Assembly: GCA_963731035.1 (NCBI GenBank) | Contig: CAVSUY010000017.1 | Location: forward strand, 186,001-250,000 | Direction: 5' to 3' | DNA length: 64,000 nucleotides | From: JAANXG01 sp963731035 | GTDB taxonomy: Bacteria > Pseudomonadota > Gammaproteobacteria > Arenicellales > JAANXG01 | Shown here: in pieces, positions 44,917 through 54,117 of the stretch | Layout of the letters: every line of letters begins with the position of its first letter | Position numbering within the stretch: the stretch's first letter is position 1 | Program-made: the position numbers and the translations under genes | Notes under the pieces: model-generated | Told to the model about the DNA's origin: nothing | Databases searched by the model: none | The model's input: only the letters and a program-made list of their open reading frames with translations

Positions 44917-46411
44917 AGCTGAAGTCCTGGTTGGCGTGCAGGTGCCGTGTTTGTCGATGGATGTGTCGGGTTCGGGACTGCGGATCGCGCCGGTTCGCCC
45001 GCTGCAGGCGGCCCTGGTCCCGCTCCAGGGCGCGCGCCGCCGTATCGGCGGATATGCCCAGAGCTTCGATCGCGCCCTGCCGCACCAGACTGAACAATCG
45101 ACCCAACGCGATTCGATGAGTCTGCCCGGTTGTTCTGTAAAGCCATCCGGCAAGCGCGTGGAAATTGTCGAAGGGCCGGTCGCCGAGCAGCAGGGGACGC
45201 ACGGATTCGAAACGTCCGGAGTTGACGATCAGGTCCCAGTAGCGGGCGAAGCGGTTCATTGACTGCATGGTGGCGAAGTCGATCCGGTCTGTGGACAGGA
45301 TATTGTAGGGCGGGTCGGGGTTGAAGCGCAGGTCGTGCGTTTGCGTATGGCGAATGATGGGTGAACCCCGCAGACGCTTGAGAATGCCCACCTGGATCTC
45401 ATGGGGACTTGCCGCCACCAACCGATCGAAGCCGTCGCGAAATGTTTCGAGGGTCTCGCCGGGCAGCCCGAAAATGAGATCCGCGTGAACGTGCGCGTGG
45501 GTGTTGTATCGGAGCCACCGCAGGTTCCGTATAGTCCTGTCGTTTTCCTGCCGACGGTTGATGAGGTCCTGAACCTGTTGAGTGAAAGTCTGAACTCCGA
45601 TCTCGAACTGCATTGAGCCGGGTGGAAAGCGGGCCACCAGCTCTTTGACGGCCGTGGGTAGACGATCGGGGATCAGCTCGAAATGCAGGAACAGACTGTC
45701 GCTCATCCGCTCCAGGAAGAATTGCAGGATCGCGACGGTCGTGGACTGCTTGAGATTGAAGGTCCGGTCCACGAACCGGAAGTGGCGGGCGCCGCGCGCG
45801 TGAAGCTCATCCATCTGCTGCAAGAACGCGCCCAGATCGAACGGCCAGGCGGTCTTGTCCAGCGCCGAAAGGCAGAACTCGCACTTGAAGGGACAGCCCC
45901 GGGACGCTTCCACGTAGAGCAGGCGGTTGCGCAGATCCTCCGCGGTGTAGTCTCCATAGGGCAGGCGCAGGTCCCGCAGCCCGAAGTCGGCCGGCTGGAC
46001 GATTTTGTCCAACGGGCCGTCGCCGTCCATGACGCGCCTGCACAGGTCGGCAAAGGCGAGGTCCGCCATCCCGGGGATGACGTGGTCGGCGGCGTCGACG
46101 ATCGCCTGCTCGTCGTATTCATGGCTCACCTCCGGTCCGCCCAGCACTACCACCGTTTGCGGCCGGATCCGCTTGATCAGCTCTACGATCTGGGTGCTGA
46201 TCGCAACATTCCAGATGTACACGCCAAGGCCGACAATGTGGGGCTCTTCGGCCAGTATCCTTTCGACAATATCCATGGCGCGTTCATTGATGGTGAATTC
46301 CATCAAACGGCTGTGCCGGCGCAACTCCCCCAGGTTCGCGTAAAGGTACCTGAGCCCCAGCGAGGCATGCATGTACTTGGCGTTGACGGTCGCGAGCACG
46401 ATGGTGGTCAC
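44906..46411 (-). CDS. B12-binding-domain radical SAM protein (DUF4080 type)
   Basis: A 501-residue protein. An N-terminal cobalamin-binding Rossmann domain (1-135, TIVLATVNAKYMHASLGLRYL) precedes a radical SAM barrel with the cluster motif C173-x3-C177-x2-C180 in EASRGCPFKCEFCL, and a C-terminal DUF4080-like region (about 345-470). Most such enzymes are methylases or rearranging enzymes of unknown substrate. The start is 13 bases from the end of tcdA on the same strand, so both may be one operon. Confidence 0.92.
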   Translation of the reverse strand: MTTIVLATVNAKYMHASLGLRYLYANLGELRRHSRLMEFTINERAMDIVERILAEEPHIVGLGVYIWNVAISTQIVELIKRIRPQTVVVLGGPEVSHEYDEQAIVDAADHVIPGMADLAFADLCRRVMDGDGPLDKIVQPADFGLRDLRLPYGDYTAEDLRNRLLYVEASRGCPFKCEFCLSALDKTAWPFDLGAFLQQMDELHARGARHFRFVDRTFNLKQSTTVAILQFFLERMSDSLFLHFELIPDRLPTAVKELVARFPPGSMQFEIGVQTFTQQVQDLINRRQENDRTIRNLRWLRYNTHAHVHADLIFGLPGETLETFRDGFDRLVAASPHEIQVGILKRLRGSPIIRHTQTHDLRFNPDPPYNILSTDRIDFATMQSMNRFARYWDLIVNSGRFESVRPLLLGDRPFDNFHALAGWLYRTTGQTHRIALGRLFSLVRQGAIEALGISADTAARALERDQGRLQRANRRDPQSRTRHIHRQTRHLHANQDFSYEH

Positions 46412-46424
46412 GATGCGGCTCCCG

Positions 46425-47270
46425 TCATGCCGGTCGCACTGCCGCGGCCGGGTCGACGGAGTTGGCCCGCTCCGCCAGCGTGTCCAGCACCCGGCCCACG
46501 GCCGCGAAACCGAAGGACGCCGTCAGGTGCGTGGCCGAGCCGAGACCGCCGCAGTGCAGGGAGGCCGCCACGGGTGCCGCGCGGGAGACCGCCACGGTTC
46601 CGTCCCCTTGTGGGTATCTCGCCTGCTCGAGGGAGTAGACACAGGGCACGTTCATGCGGCCGGACCTCGGGAAGCCGTATTGCCTGCGCAGGTGCCGGCG
46701 GGTCCTGGCGAGTAGGGGGTCGTGGACGGCCCGGCTCAGGTCGTCCACCCGTATCCGGGTGGGATCGCTCTGGCCGCCGGTACCGCCGACAGTGATGATG
46801 GGGCAGCGGTTCGTGATGCAGTGGTCGATCATGGCGGCCTTGGCCATCGGCTGGTCCGCGCAGTCGATGACGTAGTCCAGGTCGCCGGTATCGATCAGGG
46901 ACGAAACGTTGTCCGGTGTCGCGAAGTCCTCGATGCAGTCCACCCGGCACTGCGGGTTGATATCCGCGATGCGCCGGTGCATGGCGGCCACCTTCGCCAT
47001 GCCGAAATCCGGCTCCAGGGCATGGATCTGGCGGTTCACGTTGGACTCGCTGACGTGGTCCATATCGATCAGCACGATCACGCCGATGCCGCTGCGGCCC
47101 AGAGCCTCCGCCGCCCACGACCCCACGCCTCCAATGCCGACGACGCAGACATGGGAATGTTGGAACAACCGCAGTGCCCTCTCGCCGTATAGGCGCGCAA
47201 TGCCGCCAAAACGGCGCCCCAGGTCGGGGGCGTCAAAGGGATCGGTGGCACTCGGCATGTCTCGGTTCAT
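46425..47270 (-). CDS. tcdA: tRNA threonylcarbamoyladenosine dehydratase TcdA
   Basis: A 281-residue E1/ThiF-like protein. The nucleotide loop is VVGIGGVGSWAAEAL (44-57), followed by DMDHVSESNVNRQIHAL and GTGGQSDPTRI, and a C-terminal HCGGLGSATHLTASFG. Together they match TcdA (CsdL/YgdL), which dehydrates t6A37 of tRNA to a cyclic form using ATP. The length matches the E. coli protein. Confidence 0.96.
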   Translation of the reverse strand: MNRDMPSATDPFDAPDLGRRFGGIARLYGERALRLFQHSHVCVVGIGGVGSWAAEALGRSGIGVIVLIDMDHVSESNVNRQIHALEPDFGMAKVAAMHRRIADINPQCRVDCIEDFATPDNVSSLIDTGDLDYVIDCADQPMAKAAMIDHCITNRCPIITVGGTGGQSDPTRIRVDDLSRAVHDPLLARTRRHLRRQYGFPRSGRMNVPCVYSLEQARYPQGDGTVAVSRAAPVAASLHCGGLGSATHLTASFGFAAVGRVLDTLAERANSVDPAAAVRPA

Positions 47271-47414
47271 GTTGTCGAATGGGGCAGGTGTCCAATATCC
47301 GGCCGGGGGGACGGCATCGGTTGCGAATGACGAGCGTGAAGCTGCCTATTAATATACCCGTCTGCGTGGAGGATGTGGGATGCAGGACCTTCACGGTTCA
47401 TCCAAAATACCCGG

Positions 47415-48206
47415 ATGCAGCTGATCGACTCCCATTGCCACCTGGATTTCGAGGCGTTCGACCACGACCGCGACGCGGTGCTGGACAACGCCGCGGCGGC
47501 CGGCGTCGGCGCGATCGTGGTGCCCGGTGTCCAGCGGGATACCTGGGATCGCCTGGTCGAGTTGTGCGGCGCAGTCGGGCATTTGTACTACGCGTTGGGG
47601 CTCCACCCCTTGTTCATCGGAGCGCACCGGCCGGCAGACCTGGGCGAGCTCGCGGCCCGCGTGTCGGCGCTTGCCCCTGTTGCCGTGGGGGAGATCGGGC
47701 TGGACTTTTTTGACAAGAACCAGGACCCGGGGCCACAACTGGCTCTCTTCGAACGCCAACTGGAGATCGCGCGGGAGCATTCGCTGCCGGTAATCCTGCA
47801 CGTCCGCAAGGCCCACGACGAAGTGCTGGCGCTTTTGCGGCGCCATCGAATCCGCGGCGGCATCGCCCACGCCTTCAACGGCTCCAGGCAGCAGGCCGAC
47901 AAGTATCTCGAGCTGGGTTTCAAGCTCGGCTTCGGCGGCATGCTCACTTTCGAACGGTCGCGAAAGCTTCGGGCTCTGGCCCGGGACCTGCCCCTGGACG
48001 CGCTGGTGCTGGAGACGGATGCGCCTGACATGACGGTCGCCCAATACAGGGGCCGGCGCAACAGCCCCGAGTACATTCCGTACGTGCTTGATGCCCTGGC
48101 CTCGGTGCGGGCGGAGTCCAAGGAGGAGATCGCCGCCGCAACAACCCGCAATGCAGCCGCGACCTTCGGTCTGCCTATCGACTCCCTGGAATACCTCCCA
48201 TCGTGA
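47415..48206 (+). CDS. TatD family metal-dependent hydrolase
   Basis: A 263-residue TIM-barrel protein from the ATG at 47415. Metal ligands are in LIDSHCHLDF (H7, H9), GEIGLDFF (Glu), LHVRKAHDE (His), GIAHAFNGS (His) and ETDAPDM (Asp). TatD proteins are DNases or RNA quality-control nucleases. Its stop overlaps the GTG start of the ABC ATPase gene (GTGA), so the two are coupled. Confidence 0.93.
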   Translation: MQLIDSHCHLDFEAFDHDRDAVLDNAAAAGVGAIVVPGVQRDTWDRLVELCGAVGHLYYALGLHPLFIGAHRPADLGELAARVSALAPVAVGEIGLDFFDKNQDPGPQLALFERQLEIAREHSLPVILHVRKAHDEVLALLRRHRIRGGIAHAFNGSRQQADKYLELGFKLGFGGMLTFERSRKLRALARDLPLDALVLETDAPDMTVAQYRGRRNSPEYIPYVLDALASVRAESKEEIAAATTRNAAATFGLPIDSLEYLPS

Positions 48207-48982
48207 ATCTGATCGACATCCACAACGCCACCGTCTACCGGGGCGACACGCGCGTCTTCGACGGTTTCTCGCTGTCCATCGACGAGTCTGAGAACACGGC
48301 AATCATAGGTCCCAACGGCGCCGGCAAGACCACGCTTTTGAAGGTGTTGAACCGGGAGTTGTATCCGGTCTACGAGCCGGGGTCGTCCGTGCGCATCCTG
48401 GGACGCGAGAGATGGAACGTCTGGGAGCTGCGGAAGAGCCTCGGCGTCGTGTCCCACGACCTCCAGATCCACTACCTGGGCTACGTGCGGGGTATCGACG
48501 TGGTGCTGTCGGGCTACTACGCATCCGTGGGCGTCTACGACTACCAGAGCTTCGACCAGGATCAGATCGAGCACGCCAGGGGGATCATCCGCTGGCTGGG
48601 GGTGGAGGATATCGCCGAGCGCGTTTTCTCCACCATGTCCACCGGCCAGCAGCGCCGGTTCCTTCTGGGCCGGGCACTGATCCACGAGCCCCCCCACCTG
48701 GTGCTGGATGAGCCCACCAGCGGTCTGGACCTTAAGGCCACCTTCCAGTATCTCCAGGTGATCAGACGCCTGATGCAGGAAGGCCGCAGTCTGTTGCTGG
48801 TCACTCATCACATCCATGAGATCCCGCCGGAGATCGGCCGGGTCATTCTGATGAGCCGCGGTACCATCGTCGACGATGGACCCAAGGAGGAGATGCTTAC
48901 GGACGCCCGACTCAGCCGATTGTTCGGCGTGCCGATACATGTCGTCAGCGGCAATGGCTACTACCAGACTTTGCCGGGTTGA
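48203..48982 (+). CDS. ABC transporter ATP-binding protein (YlmA/ModF-like)
   Basis: A 259-residue single-domain ATPase. Walker A is GPNGAGKTT (36-44), the signature MSTGQQRRFLLGRAL is atypical (STGQQ in place of LSGGQ), and Walker B is HLVLDEPTSGLD. No permease lies nearby. Soluble YlmA-type proteins act without a membrane partner, and this may be one. The GTG start overlaps the tatD stop. Confidence 0.92.
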   Translation: MNLIDIHNATVYRGDTRVFDGFSLSIDESENTAIIGPNGAGKTTLLKVLNRELYPVYEPGSSVRILGRERWNVWELRKSLGVVSHDLQIHYLGYVRGIDVVLSGYYASVGVYDYQSFDQDQIEHARGIIRWLGVEDIAERVFSTMSTGQQRRFLLGRALIHEPPHLVLDEPTSGLDLKATFQYLQVIRRLMQEGRSLLLVTHHIHEIPPEIGRVILMSRGTIVDDGPKEEMLTDARLSRLFGVPIHVVSGNGYYQTLPG

Positions 48983-49088
48983 GGGCCGCTGGTCATCGGA
49001 GCGGCTGCCGGCGAGCCGTGAAACGCGGCCGGCCATCCCGGGTCCGACAGCCCACGCCGACTAAGCGGTTTATAGCAATTGCCGGAAA

Positions 49089-49116
49089 TTGACATTATAG
49101 TAGGCGGACAAAATAA
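49089..49116 (+). promoter_or_regulatory. Possible promoter of the ligase/ABC importer operon
   Basis: TTGACA at 49089-49094 is a perfect -35 box; AAATAA at 49111-49116 is a weaker -10 at 16-base spacing. It lies 109 bases before the ATG of the acyl-CoA ligase gene. The rest of 48983-49224 shows nothing else recognisable. Confidence 0.45.
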
Positions 49117-49224
49117 CGATCCGGCGGGTCTAGCGGCGACTAGACTGGTCCGTAGAAGGCCTGTCAACGCGCCCGTTCGACCAGGGCGGACGTAACTACA
49201 CCACCTGGAGCTGTCATTGGTAAG

Positions 49225-51180
49225 ATGACTGAGCGAGCTTTGGACACGTTTCCAAAACTTCTGCAGCACAATGCCGAGCGCTTCGCCGACCGGCCCTCAA
49301 TCCGGGAGAAGGATTTCGGGATCTGGCAGACCTGGACCTGGTCCGAGGTTCTCGAGGAGGTTCGCCTGCTCGCTTGCGGGCTGGCGGCCAGGGGCTTCAA
49401 GCGCGGCGACACTCTGGCGGTCGTCGGCGACAACCGGCCGCGCCTGTACTGGGGCATGGCCGCCGCGCAATCTCTCGGCGGCGTGCCCGTGCCCGCTTAC
49501 CAGGACGCGGGCGCAGAAGAGTTTCAATACGTCCTGGAGCACTCGGAAGTGAAGTTCGTGCTGGCCGAGGACCAGGAACAGGTGGACAAGGTCCTGGAAG
49601 TCCAGGACCGTTGCCCGCTGCTCCAGGAAATCATCTACGACGACCGCCGGGGTATGAGGAACTACGACCATACCCATATGGAGGATTTCGACGCGGTTCA
49701 GGCTCAGGGTCGCGAGTTCCTGGAGAAGCATCCCGGCTACTTCGACGAGCAAGTCGCCCTCGGCAAGGGAACGGATACCGCCATTATTCTCTACACCTCC
49801 GGCACGACGGGGCGGCCCAAGGGCGTCGTGTTGAGCTACGATAATATGGTCATCACGGCCCGCCACGGGGTCGAATTCGACCACCTCACCGAGAATGAAG
49901 AGGTCCTGGCATACCTGCCGATGGCGTGGGTGGGCGATCACCTGTTTTCCTACGCCCAGGCCTATGTCGCGGGCTTCTGCGTAAGCTGCCCGGAAAGCCC
50001 GGAGACGGTCATGCACGACATGCGCGAGATCGGGCCGACGTTCTTCTTCGCACCTCCGCGGATCTTCGAGAACCTGTTGACCCAGGTATCCATCCGCATG
50101 GAGGACACCGCCCGGATCAAGCAGGTCATGTTCCGCTATTTCATGGAGCTCGCTAAGAGTATCGGTCCCGACATCCTGCGCGGCGCAAGTGTGGGTCTGC
50201 TGGACAGGATCAAGTATTTCATCGGTAAGCTGCTGGTCTACGGTCCTCTGAAGGACACCATGGGCATGGGTCGGATACGTCTCGCCTATACCGCCGGCGA
50301 GGCGATCGGGCCGGACATTTTCGATTTCTATCGTTCCCTGGGTATCAATATCAAGCAGCTCTATGGGCAGACCGAAGCGGCGGTCAATATCACCTTGCAG
50401 CCCGACGGTGAAGTCTATCCCGACACCGTGGGCAAGCCCGCGCCGGGTGTCGAGATCAAGATCTCGGAAAGCGGCGAGGTTTTGTACAGGAGCCCGGGCG
50501 TCTTCCAGTGCTATCACAAGAACGAGGAGGCGACAGCGGAAGTCAAGACTGCCGACGGCTGGGTTCATACCGGCGACGCTGGTTTCTTCGACGCCAACGG
50601 GCACCTGAAGATCATCGACCGGGTCAAGGATGTCGGTCACCTGAACGACGGGTCCATGTTCGCGCCGAAGTACATAGAGAACAAGCTGAAGTTCTTCCCG
50701 CACATCAGGGAAGCCGTGGCTTTCGGGCATCAGCGCGACTACTGCACCGTAATGATAAATATCGATCTGGAGGCGGTGGGGAATTGGGCGGAGCGCCGTA
50801 ACGTTCCCTATTCCAGCTACCAGGAGCTGGCGTCGCGGCCGGAAGTGTACGAACTGGTCCAGGAGAGCGTTGAAAAGGTCAACGCCGATCTGGCCCACGA
50901 CGAGAAACTCGCTCCTTCGCAGATCAAGCGTTTTCTAATCCTGCACAAGGAACTTGACGCGGACGACGGCGAGCTTACCCGTACCCGCAAGGTCCGGCGC
51001 GGATTCATCGCGGACAAGTACGAGGAAATCGTCGAAGCCCTGTATGGCGGCGAGTCGTCCTGCCACGTGGAGACGCAGGTCACCTACGAGGATGGGCGGA
51101 CCGGCAATCTGGCGGGCGATCTGTTGATCCGTGACTTGAGCTCGGGACCGACGTTCAAGCAGCTCAAGAAGGCCAGTTGA
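49225..51180 (+). CDS. Long-chain-type acyl-CoA ligase (AMP-forming)
   Basis: A 651-residue adenylate-forming enzyme. Motifs: the P-loop ILYTSGTTGRPKGVVLSYDN (near 188-207), LYGQTEAAVNITL, the hinge HTGDAGFFDANGHLKIIDRV and a late lysine region. It resembles bacterial FadD15-like acyl-CoA synthetases that sit first in Liv-type operons. It activates a carboxylic acid with ATP and CoA, and its stop overlaps the ATG of the next gene (TGATG). The acid is unknown; long or medium fatty acids or aromatic acids are possible. Confidence 0.93.
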   Translation: MTERALDTFPKLLQHNAERFADRPSIREKDFGIWQTWTWSEVLEEVRLLACGLAARGFKRGDTLAVVGDNRPRLYWGMAAAQSLGGVPVPAYQDAGAEEFQYVLEHSEVKFVLAEDQEQVDKVLEVQDRCPLLQEIIYDDRRGMRNYDHTHMEDFDAVQAQGREFLEKHPGYFDEQVALGKGTDTAIILYTSGTTGRPKGVVLSYDNMVITARHGVEFDHLTENEEVLAYLPMAWVGDHLFSYAQAYVAGFCVSCPESPETVMHDMREIGPTFFFAPPRIFENLLTQVSIRMEDTARIKQVMFRYFMELAKSIGPDILRGASVGLLDRIKYFIGKLLVYGPLKDTMGMGRIRLAYTAGEAIGPDIFDFYRSLGINIKQLYGQTEAAVNITLQPDGEVYPDTVGKPAPGVEIKISESGEVLYRSPGVFQCYHKNEEATAEVKTADGWVHTGDAGFFDANGHLKIIDRVKDVGHLNDGSMFAPKYIENKLKFFPHIREAVAFGHQRDYCTVMINIDLEAVGNWAERRNVPYSSYQELASRPEVYELVQESVEKVNADLAHDEKLAPSQIKRFLILHKELDADDGELTRTRKVRRGFIADKYEEIVEALYGGESSCHVETQVTYEDGRTGNLAGDLLIRDLSSGPTFKQLKKAS

Positions 51181-51968
51181 TGCCCGAGCAGCACAACGGT
51201 GAGGTCCTGCTGGCCGTGGATGGCATCAGCCTGTCCTTCGGCGGTGTCACGGCGCTGGAGAGCGTCAGCTTTGATATCCGAAAGGGAGAGATCCGCGCCA
51301 TCATCGGTCCCAACGGCGCCGGAAAGAGCTCGATGTTGAATGTCATCAACGGGTTTTATCATCCCCAGGAAGGCACGATCACCTACAAAGGCGAGACCCG
51401 CGCCCGGATGAGGCCGCATGTCGTGGCAGCCCATGGCGTCGCCCGGACTTTCCAGAACATCGCTCTGTTCAAGGGCATGTCGACGCTGGACAACATCATG
51501 ACGGGTCGTAACACCAAGATGGGGCGCAACGTGCTGTGGCAGGCGCTCTATTTCGGTCCGGCGCGCAGAGAAGAAATGCGTCACCGCGAGTACGTGGAGC
51601 ACATCATTGACTTTCTCGAGATCCAGTCGATCCGAAACACCCAGGTCGGGCGCTTGCCCTACGGCATGCAGAAGCGGGTTGAGCTGGGCCGGGCGCTGGC
51701 GGCGGAACCGGAACTACTGCTGCTGGACGAGCCAATGGCAGGCATGAACGTCGAGGAGAAAGAGGACATGTGCCGGTTCGCCCTGGACGTCAACGAGGAG
51801 TTCGGTACCACTATCGCGCTGATCGAGCACGACATGGGCGTGGTGATGGATATATCAAACCGGGTCGTGGTGCTGGACTACGGAAAGAAGATCGCGGACG
51901 GCACGCCGGACGAGGTACGCGGCAACCAGGACGTTATCGATGCGTATCTCGGCGTCACCCACGAATGA
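51180..51968 (+). CDS. Branched-chain-type ABC importer ATPase (LivG-like)
   Basis: A 262-residue ATPase from the ATG at 51180. Walker A is GPNGAGKSSMLN, the signature region is GRLPYGMQKRVELGRAL (an altered LSGGQ as in LivG), and Walker B is LLLLDEPMAGM. The C-terminal part has the LivG-like extension VVLDYGKKIADGTPDEV. It powers the permease pair downstream. Confidence 0.94.
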   Translation: MPEQHNGEVLLAVDGISLSFGGVTALESVSFDIRKGEIRAIIGPNGAGKSSMLNVINGFYHPQEGTITYKGETRARMRPHVVAAHGVARTFQNIALFKGMSTLDNIMTGRNTKMGRNVLWQALYFGPARREEMRHREYVEHIIDFLEIQSIRNTQVGRLPYGMQKRVELGRALAAEPELLLLDEPMAGMNVEEKEDMCRFALDVNEEFGTTIALIEHDMGVVMDISNRVVVLDYGKKIADGTPDEVRGNQDVIDAYLGVTHE

Positions 51969-52001
51969 ACACGATTCGCCAAGCGAACCGGGGTTATTGA
52001 G

Positions 52002-52934
52002 ATGAATGCAGCGGTGGCTTTTTTCATAGAGACCGTGATCAGCGGCTTGATGACCGGCGTCATGTACGCGCTGGTGGCGCTCGGTTTCGTGCTGATATTC
52101 AAGGCTTCCGGGATGGTGAATTTCGCCCAGGGGGTTATGGCGTTGTTTGCGGGTCTCGCGCTCTATGGTTTCATCGGGCCGGATGGCTGGGTCGCCCGGA
52201 GTTTCGGCTTCACTTTCCCAGTATGGGCGGCCCTGTTGCTCACGGTGGGCGTCATGATCGTCCTCGCGTGGCTGGTCGAACGATTGATGCTGCAGCACCT
52301 TGTCAGACAGGCGCCCATCATACTGTTCATGGCCAGCATCGGTCTGTCCTATATCCTCGAGGGCAGCGGCGACATGTTGTTCGGCTCGGACGTCCGGGTG
52401 CTGGATATCGGCATTCCCCACGGGGCTTGGGATTGGGCCTTCAATCATGGGTTCTATATCGAGAAACTCGAGATCGTCGCCTCCATTACCGGCGCCATCC
52501 TGGTGACGGTCCTGGCGATCTTCTTCCACCGCACGCGCATAGGTCGGGCGCTGCGAGCGGTGGCGGATGATCACCAGGCAGCCCTGAGCGTTGGCATCAA
52601 CCTGCGAACGATCTGGGTGATCGTCTGGTCGGTGTCGGGGGTGGTGGCCCTCGTCGCGGGCATCATGTGGGGGAGCCAGTCGGGGGTGCAGTTCTCCCTG
52701 TCCCTGATCGCCCTCAAGGCGCTGCCCGTTTTGATCCTGGGTGGTTTCACGTCCGTTGCGGGGGCAATCGTTGGCGGACTGATTATCGGCGTCGGCGAAA
52801 AGCTGGCCGAGATCTATGTCGGACCGTATGTGGGCGGTGCCATCGAATCCTGGTTCGCTTACATGCTGGCGATGGCGTTCCTGTTTTTCCGACCACAGGG
52901 ACTGTTTGGCGAACGCATCATCGAGCGGGTGTGA
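52002..52934 (+). CDS. Branched-chain-type ABC importer permease (LivH-like)
   Basis: A 310-residue permease with about eight helices: GLMTGVMYALVALGFVLIFK near the N-terminus, and the EAA-like loop GRALRAVADDHQAALSVGIN. It is the first inner-membrane subunit of the importer. It starts 33 bases after the LivG stop, with no clear own promoter. Confidence 0.94.
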   Translation: MNAAVAFFIETVISGLMTGVMYALVALGFVLIFKASGMVNFAQGVMALFAGLALYGFIGPDGWVARSFGFTFPVWAALLLTVGVMIVLAWLVERLMLQHLVRQAPIILFMASIGLSYILEGSGDMLFGSDVRVLDIGIPHGAWDWAFNHGFYIEKLEIVASITGAILVTVLAIFFHRTRIGRALRAVADDHQAALSVGINLRTIWVIVWSVSGVVALVAGIMWGSQSGVQFSLSLIALKALPVLILGGFTSVAGAIVGGLIIGVGEKLAEIYVGPYVGGAIESWFAYMLAMAFLFFRPQGLFGERIIERV

Positions 52935-52977
52935 CCACTGTTGCCGCGATCGGCGTCGTGCGGAGGGTCTGAAAGAC

Positions 52978-54054
52978 ATGCTTTATAGAGAAACCGGGCA
53001 ATTCAAGGCCACGTACGAGAGCGATCAGGCGATCTTTCCCATCGCCCAGGATCGTTGGGTGGTGTTGGGCGTGTTGGTAGTCGCCTTCGGGGTGGTACCT
53101 TGGCTTATCAACGACTATTGGTCCAACGCGGTGATGCTGCCATTCCTTGCCTACGGTCTGGCCGCCCTGGGATTGAACCTGCTTACCGGGTACTGCGGCC
53201 AAGTATCCCTGGGCACCGGCGGATTCCTGGCCGTGGGCGCCTACGCCACCTTCAAGCTGGTGACCTTGTTCCCGGAGATGAATTTCATCCTCGTGGTGTT
53301 GCTTTCCGGCTGCATCACCGCCGCGGTGGGTGCCGTGTTCGGCCTGCCCAGCTTCCGTATCAAGGGCTTCTACCTGGCGGTCGCCACCCTGGCGGCCCAG
53401 TTCTTCCTGGGTTGGTTATTCAACAAGGTGGGGTGGTTCTACAACGACAATCCTACCGGTCAGATCACCATGCGGCCGGTCGAGGTGTTCGGGGTTCTGG
53501 TGACCGGAGCACACGCGAAGCCGGCGGCGCAGTATCTGTTCTGCCTGACGTTCGTGGTGATATTCGCTTTCCTGGCCAAGAACATCGTGCGCGGGCGCAC
53601 AGGACGGGAGTGGATGGCGATTCGGGACATGGACATCGCGGCCGAGTTGATCGGCATCCGCCCCCTGCGCGCCAAGCTGCTGGCTTTTGCGGTGAGCTCG
53701 TTCTATATCGGTGTTGCCGGCTCTCTGTATTTCTCCGTATGGCTGGGCGCCGCCGAGCCCCTGGAGGCGTTCGGAATCGACCAGTCATTCCTGGTTCTTT
53801 TCATGATCATCATCGGTGGTCTGGGCAGCATACTCGGCTCGTTCCTGGGCGCCGCATTCATTACTCTGATGCCGATTTTCCTGAAGAATACGCTGGTGGG
53901 GGGCATGGGATTGGAATCAGTTACCGCCAAGCACATCGAAACCAGTTTGTTGGGTGTACTCATTGTCTTTTTTCTGATCGTCGAACCGCTCGGCTTCGCG
54001 CGAATGTGGCAGATCATGAAAGAGAAACTGCGCATGTGGCCGTTTCCGTATTGA
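52978..54054 (+). CDS. Branched-chain-type ABC importer permease (LivM-like)
   Basis: A 358-residue permease from the ATG at 52978 with GGAGG upstream; the frame is open from 52816, but that overlaps the LivH gene. Family features are LAYGLAALGLNLLTGYCGQV, SLGTGGFLAVGAY, GLPSFRIKGFYLAVATLA and the EAA loop RTGREWMAIRDMDIAAELIG. It pairs with the LivH-like subunit. Confidence 0.94.
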   Translation: MLYRETGQFKATYESDQAIFPIAQDRWVVLGVLVVAFGVVPWLINDYWSNAVMLPFLAYGLAALGLNLLTGYCGQVSLGTGGFLAVGAYATFKLVTLFPEMNFILVVLLSGCITAAVGAVFGLPSFRIKGFYLAVATLAAQFFLGWLFNKVGWFYNDNPTGQITMRPVEVFGVLVTGAHAKPAAQYLFCLTFVVIFAFLAKNIVRGRTGREWMAIRDMDIAAELIGIRPLRAKLLAFAVSSFYIGVAGSLYFSVWLGAAEPLEAFGIDQSFLVLFMIIIGGLGSILGSFLGAAFITLMPIFLKNTLVGGMGLESVTAKHIETSLLGVLIVFFLIVEPLGFARMWQIMKEKLRMWPFPY

Positions 54055-54117
54055 GGGACGGCGGCGGAGTGGTATAGTGGGTACGTTGTTCATAATCACC
54101 ACGAGAGGAGGTTGTAA